Origin: Tillus elongatus
Taxonomy: Eukaryota; Arthropoda; Insecta; Coleoptera; Cleridae
DNA: 64,000 nt
Assembly: GCA_964006375.1 (NCBI GenBank)
Contig: OZ023264.1
Location: 16,130,225-16,194,224, forward strand
Direction of reading: 5' to 3'
Shown: in pieces, positions 11,100 to 22,534 of the stretch
Layout of the letters: each line of letters begins with the position of its first letter
Numbering within the stretch: position 1 is the first letter of the stretch
The notes under the pieces: model-generated
Databases searched by the model: none
Told to the model about the DNA's origin: nothing
The model's input: only the letters and a program-made list of their open reading frames with translations
Program-made: the position numbers and the translations under genes

Positions 11100-11182
11100 A
11101 AACCAATAAGAAATCACAAACGTACAGCAAACAAATAAAGTGTATATTTAAAAGTGATTACAGTGTAGTGCAATATTCCTAA

Positions 11183-11184
<2 letters not shown>

Positions 11185-11247
<63 letters not shown>
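11185..11247. repeat. (TA)n array
   Basis: About 62 bp of TA just outside the right end of the PLE1 palindrome. Confidence 0.95.
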
Positions 11248-11251
<4 letters not shown>

Positions 11252-12375
11252 ATATTTGAGCACTGCTCTTTTCTTTTGCTTACAAATTTATAATTCTTTT
11301 GAACATTTTATAGATGCTAACCCTTTTAATATTAGTTGTTTCCCCAAATATTTATATGTATAAACAAAAATAAAGCAAGAATTTTAAATTCAACACACAA
11401 CAAGAACTTTAATAAATATTAAATTAGATGACAAATGCCTATTGCTACTAATTTTTTATAATTTTCTCATTTGCTGAATTCACAGCTTTTTTAACAATAA
11501 CAACCCTCGGTAAAGAAAATTTTTTAATTTAATTTAAACACTTTGTGTTGGCAAATAATTGAAACTTTTATATTTACATAGAGGACTTCTTATACTAAAT
11601 AGACTTAAAACCAACTGGTGAACGCTAACTTATATTCAAATTTAAATTTCGATAATGAGGTATGTGTAATGATCTCTACTGTCCAAAGATGGCCATACAA
11701 GCACCTTGTTATGATTATGAAATAAAGATGGTTGCTTTAAAGGGTTGGGGCGCTTATGTCTGTTTATTTAATTACAGTTTTTATGCTTTATATGATAAGT
11801 TTCTGATGCGGTACGTGTGTCATATAAAATATAAGTATTATGACTTTATTCACACTCACAGTTTTAATCTCGATCCTTTCTTCGCTGACTGATTTTCCTG
11901 CTGCTATAAACTGAACTGTCAATCTTCCACTTATTATCTTGAACCTTTTACTTTAAACCCTCGTCCAAAATTTTTCTTAAAAATCCTTCCTGTTTCCTAA
12001 TTTTTCTCTCATAATTCATCTGTTTATTATTTTTTCCCCACAACGGTAACCAATTTAAATTTTTGTTGAATTGGCCACCTTCAAAAATCTTTTATTAATT
12101 TTCTTACTCAACAATCTTGTTCATTATCTCCCCGGATACCTATCTCCCTAACCTATACAAGACCTTTTTACTGTCATTTTGACATCTAATAGTAAAAGAA
12201 AACTTCTGTTCTACTATCTAGGTTCTGACAACACAACAAACTTAATTCTAATAGTGCAAGGATATATTATAAGCAAACAATATAATATTTTAGTTTATAT
12301 GTGTACATTGTCTCGTTTTAATTAGAGTTTAAGTTGGGTAGCTTTTGAACACCTATTGTTACACCTCATTTATCC
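11248..12375. other. Unassigned AT-rich sequence
   Basis: No gene or element recognised. The 76-codon plus-strand frame at 11662-11892 has no recognisable motif. Confidence 0.55.
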
Positions 12376-12871
12376 CTGGCCGACTACTGCTCCCACATTT
12401 GGGATGCTGCTGCCGCTTCTACACTCGCTATCCTGGACTCCATCCAGAAGAGAGCTATACGTCTCATAGGTGACCCTACCCTCACCCAAAGGCTGCCATC
12501 CCTTGCCCACCGACGTGCCGTTGGTGACCTCTCTCCCTCTATTTTATAGATATGTGCACGGGCACTGCTCAGAGGAGCTTTCTTCCATAGTTCCTCCACT
12601 CGCTGCCCCCAACAGATCTACCAGGGGAACAGAGCGAATGCACCCTTTTACTGCCCAGGTCACCAGACATAGAACACCTTGTTATGCCCGCTGTTTTGTC
12701 CCGATGATTTCCAAGTTGTGGAATTCCTTTCCGGCACATGTTTTTCTTTCTCCCCCGAACCTCCAAACCTTGAAGTCCAGAATTAACAAGTTGCCTCTTT
12801 CCTCCTTGTCGACACCCACGGTACGACAGTATTTAGGCTGTAAGCCCTCGTCGTGTGTTGTTGAAATAAAA
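12376..12871 (+). mobile_element. Jockey-like retrotransposon J1, 3' fragment
   Basis: 3' end of the non-LTR element also present at 21637-24676. It encodes the C-terminal block after the reverse transcriptase: DYCSHIWDAAAASTLAILDS, KRAIRLIGDPTLTQRLPSL, AHRRAVGDLS, then after a small frameshift near 12540 FYRYVHGHCSEEL and LWNSFPAHVF. The 3' end GTTGTTGAAATAAAAA matches J2 and J3. 5' truncation is typical of incomplete target-primed reverse transcription. Confidence 0.85.
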
Positions 12872-13644
12872 ATCCATCCAGGTCGGCATTGGCACTCGAC
12901 TCGTCAACTTTCTCCATAACTGCTTCTTCAGCATCGCTGAGATAAAAATCGCTCCGTTTATTATTCCTCCAAGCTCAGCATCTGTGAGCGCTTGTGTGTA
13001 ATTAAAAAAAAAAACAGCAAAAAACCTCCACCTATGCTGGTTGCGGAATGAATATTTGGTCATTAATGGATGCAGTTTGCCAAATTTCCCGAATAATAAT
13101 TTTTATCTCCTTATCGGCTCAAGATACGTGAAAGATATATCACATAAATAACGTTTGAAAATGTCACAATATATAGCCTGTTTAATTCGAAAAAACAGAG
13201 TTGATATTTGGTATAGATGGATCTGGCAATGCTGCAGTATCAAAAATATGTTCAAAATAAAGACTGTGACCACTTATCAACATAGCCCAAATTTCAGATT
13301 TCTATCTTTCCTGGTTTACTATATACTGTAATACGCCAAAGCGATGCCATTCGGCATAGAATAGTTTATTATTTTTGAAAAAAATATGGGCTATTAAGGT
13401 TGACCCGTGATTGAAAAATAAGTATAAAGATGTCAAGAACTTTGGTAAATGGAGGTAACAATAGAGCAATTGAGAGGAGGAAGTTAAAGTAAGAAATATT
13501 TTCCATTTAGAATGTCAAAATTATAGTGAACTTGGTCCACAATTGCCAATGATTTTTTGGATGAACCCGTTAAATTTTGTAAAAACACAGCACAACTCGT
13601 AGACTTAATGTGTATTGCATATTGTATAATTTAATTGAATAAAC

Positions 13645-13645
<1 letters not shown>
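12872..13645. other. Unassigned sequence between J1 and the Dong-like element
   Basis: No gene seen. It contains a short A-run near 13003 and otherwise unique-looking AT-rich sequence. Confidence 0.5.

Positions 13646-13681
<36 letters not shown>
13646..13681. repeat. (TAA)n array, 5' flank
   Basis: About twelve TAA units that run straight into the 5'-truncated Dong-like element. Together with 16251-16430 this is the target microsatellite. Confidence 0.93.
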
Positions 13682-13682
<1 letters not shown>

Positions 13683-16068
13683 CTGAATTCAGAAACAATC
13701 AGAAGCAGTTCCTGAGAAAGATTGAGGTCGATGGGAACCTACAAGCTCCATCTAGCATTGATTCCTCCAACTTCAACACATATTGGAGCACTACATGGGC
13801 AAAAGCAGGCGGTTTTAATCGGTCTGCATCATGGATCAAGGACGTGGAGGACGTGCATGTGAACTTGTCCCAGATGTCGGTGAGAGCGTTTACACCAGCT
13901 GAGGTGACTGCCGCCGTCAGGAAAACTCGGAACTGGAGGGCTCCAGGGCCTGACAGGCTGCACAGCTTCTGGCTTAAGTATTTGACTGGCGCGCATGAGA
14001 GTCTTTCACGTTGCTTTACCCGAGCACTGAGCAACCCAGATGAAGTTCCCGAATTTCTCACTGAAGGAAACACTTTCATGCTCTTCAAAAAAGGAGATGC
14101 AAACGAACCCAAAAACTACAGACCAATAACCTGCCTGTCAGTCCTCTACAAGCTTTTCACTTCCCTAATTAATGAAAAGATATATCAACACTGTCTAACA
14201 AACAACATCTTCGAGGAGGAACAGAAAGGATGTCTTAGAGAATCTTTGGGCTGCAAACATCAGCTAACAATAGACGCTGTAATACTAAAACAAGCCGAGA
14301 CAAGAAAGCGAAATCTACATGTATGCTACATCGACTACAGCAAAGCATTTGATTCTGTACCCCACGATTGGTTAAACAAGGTACTTGAAATCTACAAGAT
14401 CTGCCCAAGGATCAGAAACGTCCTTCAACATCTCATGAGTACTTGGAGAACAAACATATGGATGACCAATAAAAATTGTGGAAAAGTGCGGATCGGAAGG
14501 GGCATTTTTCAGGGGGACTACCTGTCGCCGGTGTGGTTCTGTTTGGCACTGAACCCCATGTCGACTGTCCTAAACAAAACTGGAGCCGGGTATAGACTTA
14601 ATATGAAAGACAGAATAAGAATATCCCACTTATTATACATGGACGATCTTAAATTACACTCTGAGTCACAAGATAAGCTCCACTCACTGATTAATACTGT
14701 TAAAATCTTTAGCAATGATATAAAAATGTCATTTGGACTCGACATACGTGCTATAATTAACGTCAAGAGAGCGTCAGTTGAAGGTGACCAACATCCCTTC
14801 TGCGATATAGAACAACTACCGCCTGAGACATACCGCTACCTAGGGTGTCCGCAAATCCAGCGTGTGGACCATAGCCGGCTAAAGCGAGAGTTCCAGGAGA
14901 AATATAGGAAGCGAGTCACGAAGCTCATAAATACTAAGCTTTCCGTGCTGCTATCAACTCATGGGCGGTACCAGTATTGACATACTCTTTTGGAGTTGTC
15001 AAATGGTCTAACACCGACTTAGATGAACTGGACAGACTCACGAGAAGGCTTCTTACAAAATTTCGGTGCCTTCACACTAACTCATCTGTTAGAAGACTGT
15101 ATACAGCTCGAAAAGAAGGCGGCAGAGGGTTAATCCATACAAAGAACCTCTGTTTTAAGCAAGAAAGAGACATGCGACAACGTTTTCTTGCATCGCAGGA
15201 TGAACTGATGAGGGTGGTGGTGTGCGAGGATAAGGATTATACTCCACTTAGGCTGGGTCAGCGCAACTATGAGTTGGACACCCCGGCTGACCAGGACGGT
15301 GTAGTCCAGTGGGGCGACCAGGCTATCCATGGGAGGTACCCCAAGCACCTGCAGGCGGACAGTGTTGATAAAACCTCTTCGCTTATATGGTTGGTCGAGG
15401 GGCAACTCTACCCGGAGACAGAGGGTTTTGTGATGGCCATTCAGGATAGGGTTATAAAAACTAAAAACTACGAGAAGCATTGTCTAAAATTAGAAGTGGT
15501 GGATAGATGTCGAAAATGCGCAGTTGTTGGAGAAACCATTGAACACGTCATGGCAGCATGTTCTGTTCTCTCAGACTCAGCTTACTTAGGCAGACATAAC
15601 CAGCTCGCCAAGATCATCCATCAACAAATCGCTTTGAAATACAGCCTCTTGAACCCGTCAACAACACCAGCTTACTACAAGTATTCTCCGGAGGCGGTGC
15701 TGGAGTCAGCGGACTTTCTCCTGTACTGGGATCGCACTGTGGACTTCAATAGGCCAGACATTGTCCTGGTAAACAAACAGATGAGGCTTGCTGTGATCAT
15801 AGACATTGCTGTACCGCTGTCCCATAACATTCAGAAAACTGAAATTGAAAAGATCACCAGGTATGAAAACTTGGCATATGAAATAAAAAACATATGGTAG
15901 CTCCAGAAGGTGGCTATATATCCTTTCGTAATGTCGGCAGAAGGAATAGTCACCAAAAATTTCATGGGAAATCTAAAGGAACTCGGATTACCAAATAACA
16001 TCCTCAACGTGGGGCAGAGGGCGGTTCTGCTGCAGACATGTCACATAGTCCGAAAATTCCTCAGTTAA
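13682..16068 (+). pseudogene. Dong-like polyprotein: reverse transcriptase + restriction-like endonuclease
   Basis: Open from the TAA junction (SEFRNNQKQFLRKIEVDG) to 14979. Reverse transcriptase motifs: NYRPITCLSVLYKL, YIDYSKAFDSVPHDW (motif A), GIFQGDYLSPVWFCLALNP (motif B), LLYMDDLKL (motif C, YMDD). A one-base frameshift near 14955-14962 moves the frame. The next block (TYSFGVVKWSNTDLDELDR) runs from 14977 through EGGRGLIHTKNL, the knuckle CRKCAVVGETIEHVMAAC and the nuclease block RPDIVLVNKQMRLAVIIDIA. A TAG at 15898-15900 then interrupts, but the same frame continues LQKVAIYPFVMSAEGIV to TAA at 16066. N-terminal DNA-binding domains are missing. Two lesions in an otherwise clean frame suggest recent inactivation. 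Confidence 0.88.
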
Positions 16069-16250
16069 GTGGCGACCTCAAACACGTCTGCTGTGTTGAA
16101 GCACCGGAAGTCAGACTGTAATAATAATATCGACATAATGGGATATGATGAATTTCATGCCCATCTACCGAGCCGAACCCCAATGTCGCGCGCGGGGGGT
16201 CGGTCAAAAGGTTTCCAGTAGTTATACTGTGAAAGTGTAACGCTTATATC
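13682..16250 (+). mobile_element. Dong/R4-like non-LTR retrotransposon in TAA repeats
   Basis: 5'-truncated non-LTR element encoding reverse transcriptase followed by a zinc knuckle and restriction-like endonuclease, the layout of the R2/R4 group. It has TAA repeats directly on both sides. Dong, an R4-clade element first described from Bombyx mori, is known to insert in TAA repeats. The 3' untranslated region (16069-16250) contains GATATGATGAATTTCATGCC and a G-rich CGCGCGGGGGGTCGG run, then ends ...ATATCAAATAATAAT without a poly(A) tail. Confidence 0.85.
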
Positions 16251-16463
<213 letters not shown>

Positions 16464-16858
16464 GGCCCAGCCTGTATGTATCTCACCGGTAACTGAAAAA
16501 ATAATGGGCCGATTTTGATAAAATTTAGCAAGTACCTTCCATTTGTAAGTGCGCTTGGCCGTGTGGCTTGGACAGGCTCGTTAGATAGGAAAATAGGTTC
16601 GTCGGCCAGAAAAATGAGAAAATATTTTTTTCGAGAAAACTGTAAGTTTATTTCCGGAAAATGTTTATATTTTTTCAAACAATAATGTTATTTTGATGAA
16701 ATATGGTACATGGTTTCTACTATAAAAGGTATATTATCTACCAAATTTGATGTCTTTCATTAAAAAAATTTGATGTCTTTCATTCATAAAAGACATATTT
16801 GACATCATTATGACACTTTTATAAAAATTCGCTACCATAAGGCATTTGCTGCGTCCGC
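16464..16858 (+). repeat. Family H right arm, divergent copy
   Basis: Starts GTATCTCACCGGTAACTG after the ATT run and ends GCTACCATAAGGCATTTGCT, the H right-end motif. The microsatellite core of this copy is AAT/ATT instead of TA. A second H copy follows head to tail. Confidence 0.75.
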
Positions 16859-16994
16859 ACATTTTAGTGAATTTTCGTAGAAAAAATTCACTAATGGGGA
16901 GATCCCGACTTTTGAATTTTGAAAAATTTTTTGCAAATGAGCGCGATCTAGGACCCCTAGAACCCATATCCGGGGTCAGTTTCAATTTTTATAT

Positions 16995-16998
<4 letters not shown>
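16859..16998 (+). repeat. Family H left flank, reference copy
   Basis: Reads TTTTAGTGAATTTTCGTAG, a short inverted match AAAAAATTCACTAATG, GGGAGATCCCGACTTTTG, AATGAGCGCGATCTAGGACC, CTAGAACCCATATCCGGGGT, then TTTATATGTTTA into TA. I use this copy with 17087-17990 as reference for the family. The TTAGTGAATT...AATTCACTAA pair may be a terminal hairpin. Confidence 0.8.

Positions 16999-17086
<88 letters not shown>
16999..17086. repeat. (TA)n array, core of H reference copy
   Basis: About 87 bp of uninterrupted TA between H left flank and right arm, with no transposon inside. Confidence 0.95.
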
Positions 17087-17089
<3 letters not shown>

Positions 17090-17990
17090 ACCGATAACTC
17101 AAAAAATAATAGGTCGATTTTGATAAAATTTGTAAATGGCTTGGATAAGTTCGTTAGTCAGGAAAATCGGATGAGGTTTTCCGGGAAAATTTTGAGTTTT
17201 CATTCGAAAAAAATTCTTATCTCAAAAAGTAATAATCTCAAAAAGTAATAAGCCGATTTTAATAAAATTTGGCATGTACCTTCCTTTTGTAAATGACTTT
17301 GACAAGTTCGTTAGTTAGGAAAATCAGATGAGGTTTTCCGGAAAAATTTTGAGTTTTCATTCAAAAAAAATTCTTATCTCAAAAAGTAATAAGCCGATTT
17401 TAATAAAATTTTGCATGTACCTTCCTTTTGTAAATTGCTTTGACAAGTTTGTTAGTCAGAAAAATCGGACGAAGTTTTCTGGGAAAATTTTGAGTTTTCA
17501 TTCGAAAAAAATGTTTATCTCAAAGATTAATGGGCAGATTTTGATATAATTTGGCATGTACCTTCCTTTTGTAAATGGCTTTGACAAGTTTGTTAGTCAG
17601 AAAAATCGGACGAAGTTTTCTGGGAAAATTTTGAGTTTTCATTCGTAAAAAATGTTTATCTCAAAGATTAATGGGCAGATTTTGATATAATTTGGCATGT
17701 ACCTTCCTTTTGTAAATCGCTTTGATAAGTTCGTTAATCAGATAAAACGGACGAGGTTTTACAGAAAAATTCTGAGTTTTCATTTGAAAAAAATTTTATC
17801 TTAAAAAATAAAAAATCTATGATAACCAAATTCGGTAGGTAGGTTTATGAAATAAAAAGTAAACTATACACCAAAATTTAGATTTCTATGTTACAAGAAA
17901 AAAAAAGTTATAATAAAATATTTTGTGCCAGATAATTTCTATGAAAATTCACTACCATAACGCACTTGCTGCGTCCAGGCTTTTTTTCTT
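17087..17990 (+). repeat. Family H right arm, expanded reference copy
   Basis: Begins TCACACCGATAACTCAAAAA, contains the internal 141-bp minisatellite (17113-17815), and ends CTACCATAACGCACTTGCTG followed by CGTCC. No coding capacity. Confidence 0.8.
17113..17815 (+). repeat. 141-bp minisatellite inside H right arm
   Basis: Marker GAGTTTTCATT recurs at 17194, 17351, 17492, 17633 and 17774. Spacings are 157, 141, 141 and 141 bp; the first is longer because of a local duplication of AAAAAGTAATA. Each unit carries the GTACCTTCCTTTTGTAAAT and AAAATCGGACGA blocks that are single-copy in other H arms. Confidence 0.9.
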
Positions 17991-19005
17991 TCATCAACTC
18001 TATATTGACGCTACTGATTGCAGTCGGGACTCATTAGCAAATAATAGACCAATTATTTATATAATTGAAATTTGACCATATGATGATTGGGATTGAGATA
18101 AGATGACTAAATAACAGAGGAATATTAGTAAATGGCTTTACTTGTCAAATCTAATTAGGAATATGATTTGATAAATGGGCTTAAATATAATGCAGGGACC
18201 ATACCTAGATTAAATAACCATCGTCAATAGTAAAGATTAATAGTATTTAATTTATATTTCACAAGTATTTAATTATTTGCTATATACGAAAATAATCTGT
18301 GTTATCTGTAATAATTCAGAGAATAGTGCTGCCAATTGAATCATAACTTCCACATAGCTGTTATAATCTACTCTCATCAGAAAGATATTCTCATGAAATG
18401 AATTTAGGGTCCATGACTTGACCACAAGGACAATATTCGTATTTGTGTACCCATAAACTTCTGAAACGTTATATTACTCGAGTTTTAACGAAAAAATGGA
18501 AATTTTCACCGAATCACACCTTATTTATCGCCTACCTCATAAAGTGATCTTACTCAAAAACAATTCAATGCGTTCCTTTGTCGTGAGATAACTGGATACC
18601 AAATTTGAAAACGATATCTCAATTCGTTCGAAAGTTATTGCGCCTACTAACAGACAGACGTACAGGCGGACAGGCCGACCGACTGAGAGGCCAAAACATT
18701 AAAAACAATCGTTCCAGAATTAAGTTTTCCATATGTCTTGAGACAATTTTTACGCAGTTTTAGCAAAAAAAAATCGGAATTTCTGTCAGCGATATTCCAC
18801 CCCCATACATTCAACCCTAAATTTAATTTCAGCCCAGAATACCAGATTTTTGATAAAATTGAAAGTTTTCTAATAAGCAGACCTTAAAACATTATATTAC
18901 GCGAGTCAATTTTTATCAAATCATCCCTCATTCCTCCGCTACCCCGTGGAGCGATTTTACTAAATGTGAAGACGATATCTCAATTCGTTCTAAAGTTATT
19001 TTGAG
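17991..19005. other. Unassigned sequence with a second interspersed repeat type
   Basis: No gene. Around 18560-18700 and 18960-19000 the phrase CGATATCTCAATTCGTTC plus AAAGTTATT occurs twice, with GACAGACGTACAGGCGGAC between, suggesting an old interspersed repeat. The left edge of MarI-C is cut into this. Confidence 0.5.
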
Positions 19006-19948
19006 TTAGTTGCAAAGTATCGACAAAGTGGTTAAGTAGCCAACAAAAAACGGGATCCTGAACGTAAATTTCCAGTTAGAAAGGAGACTACTGAGATTGA
19101 AGCTTTAGGACAAATTGCTGCAGACCCAACTTTGAGCACGAGAAAATTGGCCACTGTTTCATACATAAAAAGAAGAACTATTCAGGGAATATGAAAGCAT
19201 CATAAATTTCACCCGTATAAAATTCATCTTGTACAACAACTGAATGAAGATGATTTTGATCGGCGGCTGGAGTTTTGTGAAGTTATGACTGCACGAATAG
19301 CTGATAACGGGAACTTTCTGTTCAATATCTGTTTTCCAGACGAGTGTACGTTTTTATTAAACTATACAGTCAATCGTCACAATTGTCGTTATTGGGCATA
19401 ATAATCCAAGAAATTTTCACGAAGTCCACACTCAAACTCCACAGAAACTGAATGTGTGGACTGGCATTTTTGGAGACCGTTTAATCGGACCAATTTTTCT
19501 TGATGGCAATTTGAGTGGCGAAACGTATTTGGAGTTACTAGAAGATATCGGTTACCCTCTACTAATTGACACTGTTGAAAATGATGATCGCTATCAAGAA
19601 AATCAATTAGTGCTTCAACAAGATGGAGCTCCTCCGCAGTTTTCACAACGTGTTAGGGAGTTTTTGAACAGAGAGTTTCCAGAGCAATGGATTGGGCGTA
19701 GAGGTGCTATTGAGTGCCCCCCTAGATCACCGGATTTAACTCCTTTAGACTTTTTTCTATGGGGACATTTAAAGAGTAGAATTTACGCAACAGAACCGGA
19801 GTCTCTGGAAGAATTACGATGACGCATTGTTGAAGAATGCCGTCTAATAACTCCACAAATGCTCCAGAATGTCAAAGCTCGTTTTGAACAAAATTTGTAC
19901 TTTTGGATGGAAGCTGGTGGTCAACAATTTGAACACTTACTTAACTGA
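19006..19948 (+). pseudogene. MarI-C transposase, best-preserved C-terminal half
   Basis: Frame starts mid helix-turn-helix and has stops in its 5' part. From WTGIFGDRLIGPIFLDGNL it is clean, with QQDGAPPQFSQRVREFL (second aspartate) and RSPDLTPLDFFLWGHLK (third aspartate). The spacer between catalytic aspartates QQD and SPD is 36 residues by hand count. The first aspartate region reads NICFPDECTF. A TGA near 19819 interrupts after LEELR; the remainder ends GGQQFEHLLN at 19948. Both C-terminal catalytic residues survive, unlike copies A, B and E. Confidence 0.87.
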
Positions 19949-20120
19949 ACAAACATTTTTGAACGTTTGGTTTTGTTTTTTAGTTGTTTTACCGAAAAAT
20001 TGACTAATTAGTGCCCTTCTTATCACAATTAATGAAATACGTTCTTGCAAATCAAACTGTGAAAATTTTTTAAACACGTTGATAAAACTTCCAAAAAATT
20101 AGTGTGCTAAATTCAGAAAA
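19006..20120 (+). mobile_element. MarI copy C, first part
   Basis: MarI element lacking its left end (starts in the middle of the helix-turn-helix region) and carrying the C-terminal transposase half and inner right terminal repeat. It is broken at ATTCAGAAAA (20120) and resumes at 21401. Confidence 0.88.
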
Positions 20121-21172
20121 AATCTTTTTAATAACAAAAATGTGTTTTTTTTTAAGAAAGCAGGCATCAAATTTGGTTACCAGTATAACCTATATAGTAA
20201 AAACAATGTGCCATGTTCCATTAAAATAACTTTATTGTGTGAAAATGTACAAAAATTTCCAAAAGTAAACTTAAAATGTTCCCGAAAAAACACGTTTCTT
20301 GGTCAACCTTATAGGTTAATAGCAAATTGAGCTGTTCAAATATGAAACATTTGATCAAAATACGCTACCATAGCGCACTTGCTGCGTCCAGAATTTATTT
20401 TCTTACAAACATGCATTATATTTCGATGGAAAATGCAAAAATGCAATAACATAAGGCGTGTTTGATTAAAAAAAGGAAATTTGTATCACCAACGACTTAT
20501 GGGCCAACCTGTGATTGCAGAAATATTATTTTAAGATGTAGCTCAAGACACTCTATAATTAATATATACAAATTTTCTTCATATCTTATATAATAACGGA
20601 TATATTGAGTTTTATTAATTTTTTACGAAAATTCGACAAAAATTATATACCATTAAATGATAAACTCTATAGCTGAGGCTACTGCCAAGCATCAGAGAAA
20701 GGGTCTATTTGAAATGAATTTTGTGCAAACGTTTTAGTAAAATGAAGGACAATGACGGTTGAAACTAAGACTTTAGGGTTTGTAAAACATCCTTCTTCAG
20801 ACATTTTATTTCTATAGGCCGTATTAGATTTAAGTTATTTGCCTAAATGTTGCCAATTTTGACATTTTAAATCGCCACTTTGACGTTTTGAGGAAAACCC
20901 CATTTTTTTTAAATGCCTATAAATTTTTTGTCTTTTGACCTACATAGCTAAATTTTGGTAGGTAACTTACCAATAAGGATGTAAACCTGCGTACCAAATT
21001 TGGTTGCCCTTACTTTGTTACTTCCGGAGATATAAATTTTTTTCGAAAGAAAACACAAAATTTTTCGGGAAAACCTGGGCAGATTTTCCTGACTAACGAA
21101 CTCATCCAAGCCATTTGCAAAAGGAATTTTTTCACCAAATTTGATTAAAATCGGCCCATTATTTTTTGAGTT

Positions 21173-21269
<97 letters not shown>

Positions 21270-21400
21270 CATATAAAAATTGAAACTGACCCAGATATGT
21301 TTTCTGGGGGGCCTAATTAGCGCTCATTTGAAGAAATTTTTTCAAAATTCAAAAGTCGGGATCTCCTCATTAGTGAATTTTTTTTAAAGAAAATTCACTA
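20121..21400. repeat. Family H composite inserted in MarI-C
   Basis: About 1.28 kb that interrupts the right terminal repeat of MarI-C between ATTCAGAAAA and AAAGAGAGAGCTTTC. It contains an H right end in plus orientation (GCACTTGCTGCGTCC near 20365), a segment with CACCAACGACTTATGGGCC (20490), an inverted longer H arm (20640-21175), TA, and an inverted left flank ending GAAAATTCACTA at 21400. The order shows H sequence moved after MarI-C was in place. Confidence 0.7.
21176..21268. repeat. (TA)n array
   Basis: TA core of the inverted H copy inserted in MarI-C. Confidence 0.95.
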
Positions 21401-21613
21401 AAAGAGAGAGCTTTCAAATGATGTAACACTCGACCCATGTCCGCTATTTAAAATATAAGGATTATTATCACCAACCTTAAGGAGTTGAGGTGACAAAGTT
21501 GAGTTTTATGTCAAAATATGGCCCCCTCAATATTAAAATTGACGTGTTTCAGCGTTTCTTAAAAAAATATCTGGACGCAAATCGGTCTGTTTCGTTTTCA
21601 ATGCGCCAGCCTG
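21401..21613 (+). mobile_element. MarI copy C, right terminal repeat remainder
   Basis: Continues the right terminal repeat from the break at 20120: GAGCTTTCAAATGATGTAAC, CACCAACCTTAAGGAGTTG, then TTCAATGCGCCAGCCTG at the end. It lies directly upstream of Jockey-like copy J2. Confidence 0.88.
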
Positions 21614-21711
21614 TATTTAAGGATATTAAAGGATTTTTTCACGCCCGAGGAGATACCACCCCTTACATCAAGGGCCGGTGAAGTCCCAACGGACGTTTCT
21701 GGTTCTAGTGT

Positions 21712-22534
21712 ATGAGTCGGTTTCCCTTATACACAAAAATGATGATGGCTCCCCCATGTACAAAAGATTCCGGTGATAAAATACCCCTCCATTCGGATCT
21801 CCGGGTGAGGGGTGTACAGGGGGCGCCAGCATCAAGATTTAACATATCCCTCTCAAATATATGTGGCCTAAATTCTAACCTGAATTCCGTCCATCATTTC
21901 CTCCAGGCTAGTAGGCCCCAACTCCTCTTCCTCACCGAAACCCAAATCAGTGCCAAAACAGCCACTAATCACCTTAATTTCCCGGGGTATGGGCTCCTTA
22001 TTTCCTTTAGATTGATGGAGGCGTCTGCGCATACGTCGGTAGCAATGTACCCTGCACCAGACTCTCCAATTTAGAAGCTGGAAGAAAAGAAATACTTTGG
22101 ATCTAAGGGCTGCAATTAAATTCATCTGTTGCATTTACCGGTCACCTTCTGACAACAACTTTGACCAGCTCTTCGACTAACTTTCTGAAAAAACCGACCA
22201 TCTGATTTCTGAGTATCCTTCCTCCGTGGTCACTATTCTTGGTGACTTCAATGTCCATAATAAGGAATGGCTAGGATCTTCAAAAACCGATCCACAAGGA
22301 AGAGCTGCGGAGGCCTTTGCAGTTAGCAATTCTTTAGCCAATATGGTTCAGCAACTCACTTACTTTCCTCGCATCCCAACACACAGCTCAAATCCCTTGG
22401 ATCTCCTACTTACTACAAAACCTGAATGCTATAAGATATCAGTCACCACCCCCTTGGTCGCTCAGACCACGGCATGGTCACTGCTTCCTGCCCAATGCAA
22501 CCCAAGGTCACACAGTCATTACATCCACGTATAG
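21712..22534 (+). pseudogene. J2 endonuclease (EEP-type) region
   Basis: Frames with SLSNICGLNSNLNSVHHFL (metal-binding Asn), LLFLTETQIS (catalytic Glu) and, after a frame change, ILGDFNVHNKEWLGSS (Asp/Asn/His block) and NPLDLLLTTKPECYK. These are the apurinic-endonuclease-like motifs that nick target DNA in Jockey-superfamily elements. Frame breaks fall near 22020, 22110 and 22460. No separate gag-like ORF1 was seen upstream. Confidence 0.82.

Larger units (their letters stand above)
9737..11147 (+). mobile_element. Penelope-like element PLE1, right palindrome arm
   Basis: Plus-strand partner of 8315-9726, joined head to head at their truncated 5' ends around TATATTATAT. About 1.41 kb. The arm ends near 11147; a further 37 bases (11148-11184) precede the TA array here but have no counterpart on the left. 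Shared truncation point and shared frameshift show that both arms derive from one already defective copy. Confidence 0.93.

Noticed and set aside
12569..12766. Minus-strand arginine-rich frames opposite Jockey-like copies (also near 24378 and 28972)
   Set aside because: They are antisense shadows of the conserved C-terminal block of J1-J3 and recur only because that block recurs.
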